Position numbers and translations under genes: made by a program
Notes under the pieces: generated by a model
The model's database searches: none
Seen by the model: the letters and a program-made list of their open reading frames with translations, nothing else
Told to the model about the DNA's origin: nothing
Shown here: piece after piece, positions 36,501 through 47,525 of the stretch
How positions within the stretch are numbered: position 1 is the first letter of the stretch
How the letters are laid out: each line of letters opens with the position of its first letter
NCBI RefSeq assembly: GCF_048128805.1
Contig: NC_136017.1
Span: 14,842,307-14,906,306, forward strand
Direction: 5' to 3'
Source: Centroberyx gerrardi
Lineage: Eukaryota > Chordata > Actinopteri > Beryciformes > Berycidae
Length of the DNA: 64,000 nucleotides

Positions 36501-37721
36501 GGCCAGGGCCGGTCCTCCTCCACTGACGTGAGCACACAGGCCCAGTGTCAGCCAGGTTAAGGCCAGCCCGGCTTACCAAACCTTCAACCCAAGTGGCAAG
36601 CAGCGAGCCAGCAGAATCATTACACAATCCAACAGGTTGTTTGGCCCTGGGAAGCCTAGCCTTGGTCAAAGCCTTGTACCTGAACACAGATATAGATCGC
36701 TCTTGCCTTGATGGCATGCTAGGGCTGGAAATTAACACTTTGCAGGAAATTCTGTAGATCAACATGAATCATCCTAGACCCATTGTCAGGAAGCAATGCA
36801 ATCCTTTTTTCCTAAGAAATACTACTAGCTGAAATTCTGAATGCACTTGGCACTGTGGCTGGTTCATGAAAAAGTTAGTTTCATGGTGGCATACATCCAT
36901 ACTGAAACCACACAATTTCAGTATACTAACCAAGCTTTTCATAACACCTCAAGGCCATAGCTTAGTAATTATGCATATTTGTTATGATAGGTTACAAGAA
37001 ACCTTGATGAGTATTTTCTGGCTAGCAAGTTTTGTTTACTGAATACTGAGCACTGACAAAGCTCTCAGAGAATAACATTCACTCTGATTGACTTTTCAGC
37101 ATCTTAAACTTCTCTTTGAAAATGAGAAGACTTAGACTGTACTTGCATGGAAAAACATATGTGACAGACAACCAATACATATCTGGTAGTACATGACTTA
37201 AGACCTTTTACAAATTGCTAGGACGCACATGGGCATAAAAGCCATACCAAGCAGCACTTTATTCCAATAAAACCTCAAGTGTTAGAAGTGTTCACACAAC
37301 TCGCCACCGCCCTCCACGGTGTTTTCGGTGGGAGAACTGTGGGGATAACAAGCAAACCAATTCAAAAAGTTGAACTTTTAAATTAGTCTTGTTTGGTGTA
37401 TCTGACATATGCGAAATTGAAGAAGGACCTTAACGTTTAGTAAAATGTCTCGTTCTACCAGGTATGTAGCAAGGTCACATTAAACTGCAACATTTCTGAA
37501 TGGAGTTTAGCGTGAGGCTGTTCAAATTGCCCCCTGTATTTTGAGCACTACTTTCTCAATACTTACCTAAGAGTCTGTGTGCTGGTGGTAAACTCCCTCT
37601 GACCGCAGGTCGCTTTGTTCTGACCTGTCAGTGAGGCAGCTGAAATGACAGCCGCCGTCCTCCGTGAACTTTCTCGTAGCGTTACGTGAACCAGTCTTCT
37701 TGTCGCTGTTACCAAAGCCAT
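28471..37721 (-). CDS. fdx1: Adrenodoxin (mitochondrial [2Fe-2S] ferredoxin 1), complete, 4 exons
   Basis: Carries electrons from ferredoxin reductase to mitochondrial cytochromes P450 (steroid and bile-acid synthesis) and supports Fe-S assembly in the matrix. Exons in gene order: 37721-37567, 30432-30308, 29953-29824, 28579-28471; phases join cleanly to 172 residues. Residues 1 to about 53 are an Arg/Ser/Thr-rich presequence ([20 protein letters not shown]). The mature part has [17 protein letters not shown] and GDSLLDVI. The cluster cysteines are in [15 protein letters not shown] (exon 3) and LGCQICL (exon 4), so all four ligands are present. [16 protein letters not shown] is the acidic partner-binding helix. 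Fish can have two fdx1 paralogues; which one this is cannot be decided here. Confidence 0.97.
28630..28740 (+). repeat. Dispersed repeat shared with 36150-36300
   Basis: Both places contain a (C)AAG(C/T)TGTAAAATACATT start, two AAATTCCCTGATTT-like blocks, a CC(A)GTCTGGA block, an ATTCCAG block and a CCCATGACGAGTGTAAACC / TCCATGACAGATGTGAACC end. Both lie in fdx1 introns. Superfamily unknown. Confidence 0.65.
28846..28936. repeat. GACTGAGT / GACT minisatellite in fdx1 intron 3
   Basis: Interspersed GACTGAGT and GACTGACT tetramer-octamer repeats over about 90 bp. It sits inside a segment bounded by GGCTGGACC (28797) and GGTCCAGCC (29171), which may be ends of a mobile element. Confidence 0.85.
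30440..30530. repeat. Long (CA)n against the fdx1 exon 2 splice acceptor
   Basis: About 90 bp of CA dinucleotides with one GCA interruption. On the fdx1 sense strand this is (TG)n ending only about seven bases before the CAG of the exon 2 acceptor. A shorter (TG)n also abuts the exon 2 donor (30283-30305 on the + strand). Confidence 0.95.
30961..31232. mobile_element. Short MITE with about 40-bp terminal inverted repeats
   Basis: Left end has AAGTATT, CCCTTGACATTTTCCACATT and TTGTGGTGTTGCAGGCTGAA. The right end is the reverse complement with few changes (TTTAGGCTGTAATACCACAA, GTGTGGAAAAAGGG, AAATACTT). The AAGTATTC...CCCTTGAC...TTTTCCACATTTTGT pattern is common in fish. No coding capacity. 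Confidence 0.75.
32375..32699. mobile_element. hAT-type MITE
   Basis: Starts TATGGCTGGGCATGAA and ends ATATCGTCCAGCCCTA. Flanked by TTACAAGT (32367-32374) and TTACAAAT (32700-32707), an 8-bp duplication with one mismatch. The inside is AT-rich and non-coding. Confidence 0.75.
33352..34015. mobile_element. Long-inverted-repeat element, copy 2
   Basis: Left arm has TTTCTGGGAGAGTCGCCC, GGTAGATCATTTGCTCTGG, GCTAACACTTTAGCATACAC and AGTGATAGTAGG. The right arm has TACTGTATGCTAAGGAG, GGAGCACCTACTGGGG and ATGATCTCATCATTTAAC. The interior near 33775-33850 is the reverse complement of the interior of copy 1 near 10860-10925. Unlike copy 1 it carries only one 45-bp unit per arm. Confidence 0.75.
34590..36130 (-). 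mobile_element. 5'-truncated L2/CR1-type LINE with most of the reverse transcriptase
   Basis: Reverse-strand frames give [68 protein letters not shown], then [12 protein letters not shown] (active site), [25 protein letters not shown] and [13 protein letters not shown]. The order of reverse-transcriptase blocks is intact. A single in-frame TAA (35455-35457) lies just before the YTDD block, and a frame change lies upstream near 35760. Ends at a GGATCC(C)CATTAGCTG motif and (ATTT)n tail. Same strand as fdx1, in its first intron. Confidence 0.88.
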
Positions 37722-38907
37722 TTGAAAAACAGATAAAAAAGAAGTTGTATAACAAACTGAAAACGACTTAACAAATATGCTGGATACCTTCACAAGTTTT
37801 AGGTACACAGCCTTTTTGGTCGAGAGAGTGATTTACACCGCACTGTGACACCGGAGACCGACACAGTCCTGGTTGTTTGACTTGAATTTGGCTAGCCGAG
37901 CTAGCTAACTAGCTTCTTTTAGCTACGGCAAGTCACTCTGTCACTGTCACTTTCATTGCATAACACGTAACTAAACCTATGGCAACGGCTCGTTGTTTGA
38001 GATAACTATTGTGCAAGTACAAGTATCCAAATGGAATAACTTGATTGGCTTGCAGAAATTATAAAAACAAAGTAGGCAGACGTTATAGGCTACTGTTACA
38101 GTGACCGGTGTTGTGTGGTCAATCAGCAAATGCGAGAGATCCCGAGGTATTTCCTGCATAGAACAAACACTGTCAAGCTCGCCAGAATACAAAAGAAAAC
38201 GTCCTGTCATAAAACAAAACTTCCCGTCGTAGCTTTCTAAATAAAACATTTAGTGACCAACATGCGTTGCAATCGTTGAGAATAATACAAAGCTTCAAAG
38301 TGAAAATGAAGAATGTATTATTTAAGTAGTGCTCTGTAGTAAAACAACATATTTTTTGCAAAAATAATGTTGTTCTGCACATACTGATACTTAATATTTT
38401 CTTTCATGTTCAAAGGTGACAAATGTTATGCTTTTATTTTGAAGGCCAACTCGCCTAACGCCTTGTAGTATCTGGTTAACTATCGCTAGCTTGATGCCGC
38501 TGAAAACCTGCGCATGTGTTAGCTTACGTTGGCCAATCACGGCATGTTTAGAATTGTGTTCGTTTTATGCCAAGACGCCACCTCGATGAGCGGAGTTAAA
38601 GCCTTTGTTGCTAATGGGACGATTCAAAAGGAGAATCTGCCCGCTCAGCTGGATAACAGCACTCTGTTAAATCGAAGAAACCCAATGTGTTGCTCAATAA
38701 GGGTTACAGCCTTCACACACTTCGACCTTCATACTCTTGCTGCTGCCAAATGCGTCTGAGGAAACAAGCACCAAGCTTTATGCAGAGGCCTAAATGTTGT
38801 TCAAGAAAGTGACACGCCTCGTTATTAGCGCTTTATGATTTAATTGTGATATGGGGATTGGTTGAAAAGCTCAAGTAGGACAAAACATTCATTAGATAGG
38901 ACTGGGG

Positions 38908-38953
<46 letters not shown>

Positions 38954-40099
38954 GTACGTACACCAGGTGGAGCCAGAGATAGCATCATTCGCCACCTCTA
39001 TTACAGTAGGATCGATATGACCTGTCTACAATGTTCTCACACTTCCTTGAGTTTTCTTTGTATGTCTTTTAACAGCAGACATCTTGAAGTTAAAAGATGC
39101 ATACTTTGTTTGACTGCTTGTAAAACGAACACTGCTGCTAAATAGTCTACACCCTACAACATCAAAATAGCCTTGCACTCAATTTAGAAATTCATATTAT
39201 CCAGGAGAGTTCACTTAATGTTTCCCTACCTAAAAAAAATCCTTTAATATGCCTATAGGGACCTATATGTCTGTATTTTTTACACCTCCTGTGGTATCCT
39301 ATTCCTATAGTATTCCTTTAGATAGTCATAATTTTGCTGTGGCATTTGGATAGTATGTTTATAAAAAATTACTACTGGATTACTATAGTTCTTTTCAAAA
39401 TTGTTCGAATCGGCTAGAAACCAGAGAACTAATACTGGAAAGTGTAATGGCATGGAAAACTGAATCTGCTCCACACAGGATCTTTATTTTTTTTTATTCA
39501 TTTAAAACTTACTCTACCCAAGTTTTAGAGCTTATTATTATATTAGTATTATGAGAATTATTATCAGTTCTTCATTTATGCACCAGAAAATATCCCCTTA
39601 TACCCAGAAGAAAAACACCTGGGGTTTCCTTCACAGTCACCTTTACCATCTTTTCACATGTTCAAATCTCTGTTCGCTCTCTAGTTTCTGGCTTTGAATT
39701 GCCCATGTTCACAAATATTGATCGAGCTGTCCTAGATTAAACTAAGTGCCATTCCCCTTTAACATACTTGCAAGACCAGGACAATATACAGTAGCTTATA
39801 TTATATAGCATGGGGTCTCTGAAAACAGGTCATTTTTTCTAATAACTTTCCATTACAGGTCAACTGTTGATAGCCTGCACATTATTATCAAAATATTAGA
39901 ATATATCAGCACCTGCCATGTGTTCACCTTTATCGGGCTACTGACCTGAGGGCAAAGTGCATCACATTTCAGCAATCAGTGCATCAAAGTAGGGCTATGA
40001 GATGCAGATTAATCAATAATCTCTCTCAATTGATAAAAATTGTTGGTGGGTGAGGGTTTATGACCGAGGCGGTGACATATTTACAGGCGGACTTGTCTC
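37722..40099. other. Intergenic region between fdx1 and the lectin gene
   Basis: Divergent spacer that should hold the fdx1 promoter (just right of 37721) and the lectin gene promoter (left of about 40100). Contains (TG)n at about 38911-38950 and an AT-rich block with CCTATAG motifs (39240-39320) related to sequences at 760-1040 and 29640-29705. A 76-codon open frame at 38529-38759 is unassigned. No TATA box was confidently placed. Confidence 0.45.
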
Positions 40100-40156
40100 T
40101 CTGACTTGCTCAGTCTCCCAAGTGTTCATCACATCCAACGAACACTGCTGTCTCAG
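40100..40156 (+). other. Probable 5' non-coding exon of the lectin gene
   Basis: CTGCTGTCTCAG followed by the strong donor GTGAGT at 40157, then (CA)n. The next exon starts at 40422, one base before the start codon. The left edge of this exon is not determined. Confidence 0.45.
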
Positions 40157-40162
40157 GTGAGT

Positions 40163-40198
<36 letters not shown>

Positions 40199-40422
40199 TA
40201 CACATACTCAGCTGGCCTAATAGTAAATGTGGCAATAGTAGTAGACTTAACAGAAGATAACAGAGAAAAACCTAGAACAAGCAGGTAACAGCATTACAGG
40301 TCGATGTGGGATAATGAGTGTGTGTGTGGTGGAGGGAAACAGAGAGAGAGAGCTAAACTGAGTGAAAGACTGACCGACTTGTGTATGAAAAGCTGCTTTC
40401 TGTCCATTCTGGTGTCCGCAGG

Positions 40423-43400
40423 ATGCTGAAGTTAGTGCTGCTGTGCCTGGCACTGTCAGGTAAGACCTCACTCTCTTCTTCCTTCATTGACAAATATTCA
40501 TCAAATACCTTGAGTAAAGTATCAATAATTGTGTCATAATGTATAAACAGGCATTTCATTTCATGTAATTACACAGTTTTGTTCAATACTCAATTCTAGT
40601 TGGCCAGTGAAAGCATAACAGCATTTTTGTTGATTTCTAACAATTTTTTTTTTTTTTTTGATGATGATGTAACATATTTCCATCACAAAAAGAGAAAAAA
40701 ACAATGACAAAGTCCAGGGGCTATAGGGCAAATGTAACCGTAAAAATTATTCTGTCTGCCTTATGAGCAGCATTAAAGCAGAAGATACTGAGACATTTAA
40801 GGGATTTAAAATCATTTACAAAATCTATTATGAATAAAGTACATGAGGGCTTGGTATTTTTCCACTTGCACAAATGAATATGGTATTTACCCATAATGAT
40901 AATCACATTAATTAAATCAGAATATATTCAATAATATTCAAACACTGTGATAGCAGTTAATTTTAAAGATATCCATGTATGGTTATCCTTCCAGAATTGG
41001 TTGGAAAAGGCACAAGAAAAAATATGATGCTCCAGTGACTCAACACTGAACCTGTTTTGCAAAAAAAACCCAACAGGCTATATGGATGTCATGATTTTGA
41101 AATTAGTTTGTTTAGCCTTTGGGTTGATTGGGTAAGATGTAGCCTACCATGAGAAAGAGCTTGTTGTGTCAATGGGTTCCAACAGTCCAGTTCTGATCAA
41201 ACTATCTAGTGCCACCTGGTGCCATAAAGACGTTACTCCTTGGTTACTGCAGACAAACACTCAGCTAACTGAGGTTCAAAACATGCAAGACTTTTACAGT
41301 TTTTCTTTTGATTCATTTGGAAAGCAGTAAACTTTTCATTGTATGGAAGACTCTACCTCTACTTGACCATATTCAAACAGCATTTTGACAGGGTATTAGT
41401 TCTTGTGGGTTAGGGTACCGTGGGTGAACTAAGGCATACCTTGAGATTTAGCTCAGATATAGAGGAAATCAATGTCAAACAAACTTTTACTCCACTAAAG
41501 TTAATTTCAGTAGACTCATCAAAACCTGTCCCACCAAGTTGAGGCAAGTTTTGGGCTGAGTCATTTCTGTGGAAACTACTTGCTGACATTTTCACATCAT
41601 CAGTTTGCCTTTGCATGTTGTTGTTGAATGTTGTTGTCTTGGCAGCAAAAATGTGGAGAATGACTCTAGCAAACAATATTGTAATACAGTAATTGATGGC
41701 CTCAAAGAACGCGTGTATAGAGAAATTAGTCTTTGACCTTTATTGATTTATTACACTGGTAAAGAAAAGCTGTACATATTTTTCTGGCACAATAGTTAAT
41801 GATTGAAGAAACATCTATCTGTGAACTGGAAAAGTTTATGGCTTGATCCCTTGGAAGTCCAAGGTTGCTGTGTGTGTGCATTCATAAACTTTCACTATGC
41901 CTCCCTTTCCGCCTGTACATGAGCATCTGTGTTTCCCCCTGCCATCGAATAAGTCTTTTTACCCTGGAAATACATTCTAATTGTAATAGTATTAACCCTC
42001 ACAGGCCTCCAAGCTGTTCCCCTCGGACCAGCCAGAGGTTTGGACAAAACAAGAGCTCTCCCTTCTGGGTTCAGACAGGGTACCGAACCCTCAACCCACC
42101 GACTCCCCAATGGCTTTCAGCAGGGCACCGAACCCTCCGCCGTCCATAGATTTATCCCCGATGGCTTTCGCCAGGGCACCGAGCCCTCCAGGCGCTTCCT
42201 GGTCGACCTCAACACCGGCCTGGTGAAGGAACACATCAGTGAGATGGACCGGAGGGCAGGTGGGTAAACTGTAACTCATTTCTACCTCCATGTTTTGGTT
42301 TGCTGTTGCCAGGTCGGGAATGTTAGATAGGAATTCCACCCGTTATTCTGTGCAGAAAGGATTTCCACTTTTCTGCTTTTACAAAACATAAAAGTTCTCT
42401 TGTGCTTTCCCTCTTCCACAACTCCCTGACTCATTCTCCATCTCCTGTTTTATTTTTCCCAGCCCTGCTCCGTCCTCTGGGGAAAGGATTCGGAGAGATG
42501 GAGAGGAGACACTGGCTGACAAATCAGGGTGAGGGAGAGAAAAAGTTAAATGGTCAATTTGTTGAAATCCAACAAGAATGCTTGAGCTATTAACTCATTA
42601 GCATTGCCAATTTTCTATTTATCTTACAATTACAACTCAAACACATTTTAAGCTCCACTACCCTGGAGATGTCTTTTGAACTTTTTAGTGCCTAGGACTG
42701 AGCTCAATCCATGTCTGTGAAACCAGCCCATACATATATTTTGACTCTTTCTTTTATTACTGAATAAACAATAATAGTAATAATATACTGACTAACCTAA
42801 AGGCCCTCTGTTCCCCAGCTCCTGTTGATGTTCCAGCCCAGAGGATTGGTGGTGGTTGGGTCAGAGTGGAGGAACCATCTGCTCCGGCTCTCCCAGATGG
42901 TTTTAGACAGGGAACCGAACCCATGATCTCCATCCCAGAGGGTTTCAGACAGGGAACCGAACCCTTTCTTCGTATCCCAGAGGGTTTCAGACAGGGAACC
43001 GAACCCTTTCTTCGTATCCCAGATGGTTTTAGACAGGGAACTGAACCCTTTCTTCGTATCCCAGATGGTTTTAAACAGGGAACCGAACCCATGATCTCCA
43101 TCCCAGAGGGTTTTAGACAGGGAACCGAACCCATGATCTCCATCCCAGAGGGTTTTAGACAGGGAACCGAACCCCTTCTTCGTATCCCAGATGGTTTTAG
43201 ACAGGGAACCGAACCCCTTCTTCGTATCCCAGAGGGTTTCAGACAGGGAACCGAACCCTTTCTTCGTATCCCAGATGGTTTTAGACAGGGAACCGAACCC
43301 ATGATCTCCATCCCAGAGGGTTTTAGGCAGGGAACCGAACCCTTTCTTCGTATCCCAGATGGTTTTAGACAGGGAACTGAACCCATGATCTCTATTCCTG

Positions 43401-46215
43401 ATGGATTCAGGCAGGGAACCAAACTCTCCACCTCCAGGCTCCAAACAGAGACTGTGGTGTGTGAAGGGGAGATCATCAATGGAAACTGCTACCAGTTCAA
43501 TCCCACTCCACTGGCCTTCCAGGACGCACAGGTTAGACACAAATACCCATCATTGAATAGATAGGAAAGGCCATGCTCCCTAATGAAACTTTCACCCTGC
43601 TTAACAGATTCACACTACTTTTAGTATCACATGGTCTGCTTTTTTTCAATGGCTGAAAAACTACAAACTAAACCTTTTATGTGTGTGTCTGTGTGTCTCC
43701 AGTCCACCTGCAGAGCCCTCGCCCCAAATGCTGACCTTGCATCGGTAACCAATGGTGATCTGCATTCCCGCCTGGTTTCCATGGTGACCAAGGGCGGCAC
43801 GACCAGCCCTGTGCTGACCTGGCTGGGAGGCGTGGTCAAGGCAAGTTGCTCGCTCCGCCCGTCCATCACCCACATTTTGGAAGAGAAGGGAGATCAAAGT
43901 TTTTTTTTTGTCCTGAAATTATGTCCCACAGTATTTTACATGACAAAGGACATAAGGAAACACAAATATGAAAAGAATTCATTACAAACTGAGATAAATA
44001 CTATTTGAATAACAACTCAGCAAAATTATTGGCTGGCAAGTAAAACTGATCAATTTAATAACAACCCATTGAAAAAATTAGATACATTCAGCCATTTACT
44101 TCTGCATTAAAACAAAATGTTGAGCAATGAATGAATATCAGGTAATAATTCTCAAGCAAAATGGACATACAGCATTTTGGAAAGAAACAAGAGAAAAAAA
44201 AGATTTAAATCAAGGAACATAGCAGGAAAGGAAACTGTTATCACTGTTATGTTTATGTTAACAAAGTAGTCAATCCTTTTACCCTCAACACCCCGTATCC
44301 CCACAGCAGGGATTCCCAAAAGCATCTTGAGTCTAAGTTCATCTTTATTCTGTCGTAAGTGAAAGGAGTAAAGATGAATTTAGGCTGAAGATCTTTTGGG
44401 AAACTATCTCAGTACTTATTGGAGGCCAAGGAGACTGTGATCAGATAAGTTATCAGCAGGACAGACTGTGCTGTGCTTACCTCGGTACCCTTTGAACTGT
44501 GTCATTATTTAAAAAGGTTCTATATGTTTCTATAATGGCATCAAATGTGATTATTAATGTCAGGAGGTGAGCAATATGAGGGTAATTCAGTTCACAAGGT
44601 GCACAAAATGATCACTGTGGATACAACAAGGCTGAACCAGAGGCTCTCAATTTGGGGTTAAGGTTTTTTTTGGGAGGGTAGCGGTCACAGAATGATAAAT
44701 CATATTTCTAACATTGAACTATATTATTATGTCTCTAGTCTTTCAAAAATACTTTCTTGTGAAATAATGACTGTTTTTCAATCTATGATAATATTACTAT
44801 AAAGAGCCACGGAGCCGAGGACTCTATACCGCCGATTACAGGAGAATATGAGAGATTGCGTGGGCGTAGTTGTGCACATAATGTACCCGCATGCTTAAAT
44901 AAGTGTATGTGTGTGTGTTGCATCCCTCAGAAACAGCAGGCAGCGTGGGTAGATGGGTCGGAGTGGGGGTACAGCGACTGGATGCCGGGTCACCCCAACA
45001 TTCACACTGACAAACCGGTCTGTCTGGAGATGTTCAAGATAGGTAAGGCCTGGACTCACACACTCATGTCTGATTTATGGCTGAAGAGCTATAAAATGAT
45101 GTCAGCATAGGCTCAAAATTAACAAGGGAAAGTCAAATCTAACCTTCCACTGTTATGATTCCCCCTTTAAAGCCAGGTTACAGAAAGGTGATGCAGATCG
45201 GCTGTCTCTTTAACAGCAGCATCTATTCATTACACTTCAGCAGGGGTGATAAATATTCCTATGATGTCTATATTGCTTCATATAGTCGTGGCCATTAGTT
45301 AGTTACATAAATGTACAGTTGGAGAGACACGTGTTGCGAAATGACACCTTTGGCTCCTACTGCATGATAATATTGTAAGGGTTATAGATCAGACAGGCTT
45401 AGATAGGAAGAACCAAACGAACTGGCACACTGATCAAATAACTGTCGCATATTGGACATTTTTGCCCCGTGGCATTAAAGGAAACCTTAATGTTTTGTTA
45501 TTTTTTTGGAAATCTTTAAATCCTCCATTCCTTGTTTCATTGTAGTGACTTGCCAAGAGTGGGTACAAGCTACCTCTTGTGTCCCCTAAACAGTTACCAC
45601 AGCTCCAGTATAGGCCTATCCTTGCTGGATACATTTACTGCTTTTCAGATTGTGGTTCATATCACTCTGACAATGCATACAACTCCCAGAATATCGTCTT
45701 GCATCTACAACAGCAGTTCCCAACCTGAAGGTTCGGCCCCTCAGAGCAGAGTCTGAAGATCTGAGGGGAAACCTCAGGCAATTTGAGGCGAAGGAATTGT
45801 GAACCTGGGGCAAATAAGTGTCATACAACATTTTTAGAGAACTATAAGGGCATAAGTGAGGAAAAGTAGATGTAAATGGCCTTGACAAAATTCGGACATT
45901 GCTTCGAGCGGTCCATGAGTTGACCATTGAAGGTAGACATGAGTGTCTCAGTGTCAGGAACAAAACAAGCCTACAAGCTGACATATAGACGCTCTCTTGT
46001 CTCTTGCAACGTTAAGTCTGGGAATACCTTAACAGTCTGTCAAAATGTCCATTTACTACTGAGAAATAGCTTACAAAAAAACAGATGAAATGTCTCCCAC
46101 TTTTCAGTTTCACCACAACCTTGACTGTCTGTCCCCTTTAGATGAGAGCTGGTGGACGGCGGCGGACTGTGAGCTGCAAAGAGCGTCCATCTGCTCCTAC
46201 CCACTGGCTGCATGA
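40423..46215 (+). CDS. Secreted C-type-lectin-domain protein with GFRQGTEP tandem-repeat stalk, complete
   Basis: I do not recognise a named orthologue. Exons 40423-40459, 42005-42259, 42463-42528, 42819-43531, 43703-43840, 44931-45042, 46142-46215 join in phase to 464 residues. Residues 1 to about 16 are a signal peptide (MLKLVLLCLALSGLQA). Residues about 28-75 carry three diverged GF(R/Q)QGTEP repeats; residues about 143-325 carry 13 near-identical 14-residue repeats; residues 334-461 form a long-form C-type lectin fold with cysteines in VVC, GNC, STC, PVC, ADC and SIC, plus WLGGVV and WVDGSEWGYSDW. There is no transmembrane segment, so it is probably secreted. The intron after exon 43703-43840 uses a GC donor. 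The fold resembles teleost lectins and eosinophil major basic protein relatives; the repeat stalk I cannot match to any family. Confidence 0.9.
42889..43427 (+). repeat. 42-bp coding tandem repeat, 13 units (lectin gene exon 5)
   Basis: Each unit encodes IP(D/E)GFRQGTEP plus a variable tripeptide. Tripeptides between successive units run MIS, FLR, FLR, FLR, MIS, MIS, LLR, LLR, FLR, MIS, FLR, MIS. Only two unit types exist (MIS or F/LLR) with very few other changes, which indicates recent unit duplication or gene conversion. Unit length is divisible by three, so copy-number change keeps the reading frame. Confidence 0.96.
43432..46212 (+). CDS. C-type lectin domain exons of the repeat-bearing gene
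   Basis: The 3' end of exon 5 and exons 43703-43840, 44931-45042 and 46142-46212 encode the lectin fold. In place of the usual EPN or QPD calcium/sugar motif the sequence reads GHPNIHTDK, and in place of WND it reads WWTAADC. Canonical calcium-dependent sugar binding is therefore doubtful (inference from motif absence). The six cysteines fit a long-form domain. Confidence 0.88.
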
Positions 46216-46369
46216 ACACCACTACGAAACACAGAGACGGAGAAACAGAATGGCTTTCCTGATTCATTCGAGTCTCAATCATGGGCATAGAAATAATAAC
46301 AGCATAGATACACCTTTTCAGATCTACAGCTGAGCTACACTCTTCTTTTAGACTGCTTGTATCTCCTTG

Positions 46370-46375
46370 AATAAA
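46370..46375 (+). terminator. Candidate polyadenylation signal of the lectin gene
   Basis: AATAAA lies 155 nt after the stop codon (TGA 46213-46215). A short 3' UTR would keep the gene from overlapping the convergent neurobeachin-like gene. Confidence 0.55.
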
Positions 46376-47465
46376 AATCTTGGCATGTTACACCTTCTGT
46401 TTCATACCTGTGCATCTGAATATCACCTGGAAAAAACAGCAATTATTACCACAACCTCAACCACATCAGTCCGTCTTCATTCATATTATTAGTACAGCTT
46501 GTTTACATTACAAGACCTCAGAAAAACCACAAATCCCTTCAAGCCATTTAAATTTAGACAAGACTTTAATGATCATTTTCCACTTGTGTATACAAAGCAG
46601 TTTGTACAGATCAGGGAGACAAGTTAAAACAATTTGTTACAATTTAGTACCTGGAAAGTGCAAAAGTACATTTCAAATACATTGAAATAAAAATCATGCT
46701 GTACATTATATACTGTATTCATAAATAATCACAGATATACACACATCCATTTGGTGACAGTCACAGAGAATGTAGCTAAGACACAAAATAGTACTTTTTC
46801 ATTGATTCAGATTTCGCTTAGAAGTCCTATATTCTTGGTTCCCGTTGAAACTGTGATGTTTGTTATCTTCTGGAATGCTGCTTTGATTTAAGGTCGGGGG
46901 GATAATAAGCTTCAGTAATGAGAACAACCTAGTTCTACGGTGATACCACACTGGGATAAAAAAGGCACTCCATTTGTTGCAGTCGCGGAAGTCGGTTTAA
47001 AAACTCCTCTGACAGTGGTCTCTTGTCTGAACGACAAACACGGACGAACAAAACGAGAAAAGAAAAAAAAAAAATCACTCCATTGGAAAAACATTGAATG
47101 AAACCTTTCACAGAAAACGATTAAAGATGTATGTTTTTGAGACATACATGCCCGCCGAAACAAAGTGTAAAAACCTCTTAAAGAAGGACACGACTTGGTC
47201 TTCGCGCTGAACCATGTAGTACATTTATGTCACACATGTTAAATAAATCGACGAGAAACAAACGAGAACCGTTTTGAGCGAACCCTGTGTTCAATGCCAA
47301 ACCCACGACTGAGCCGAGAAAACAATCAGGGGGCCGCCATGGTACATTGAATCGGAGACACCATATCGACATCTATGATGAAATCGAGAAATTTGGCATA
47401 AAAAAATAAACACATGCAAACATCCGCATGTCCACACACATACACACAGTCACACATACACACAG

Positions 47466-47525
<60 letters not shown>

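Larger units (their letters stand above)
30433..37566 (-). other. fdx1 intron 1, repeat-rich
   Basis: The 7.1-kb intron holds a Tc1-like or other MITE (30961-31232), an hAT MITE (32375-32699), copy 2 of the long-inverted-repeat element (33352-34015), an L2-type LINE (34590-36130) and a dispersed repeat (36150-36300). No additional fdx1 exon is needed for the reading frame, and none was seen. Confidence 0.6.

Noticed and set aside
42757..43540. Two long antisense open frames (over 240 codons each) opposite the lectin repeat array
   Set aside because: They arise because the 42-bp unit is a multiple of three, so one open unit makes the whole array open. The + strand frame alone joins exons in phase to a signal peptide and a lectin domain.
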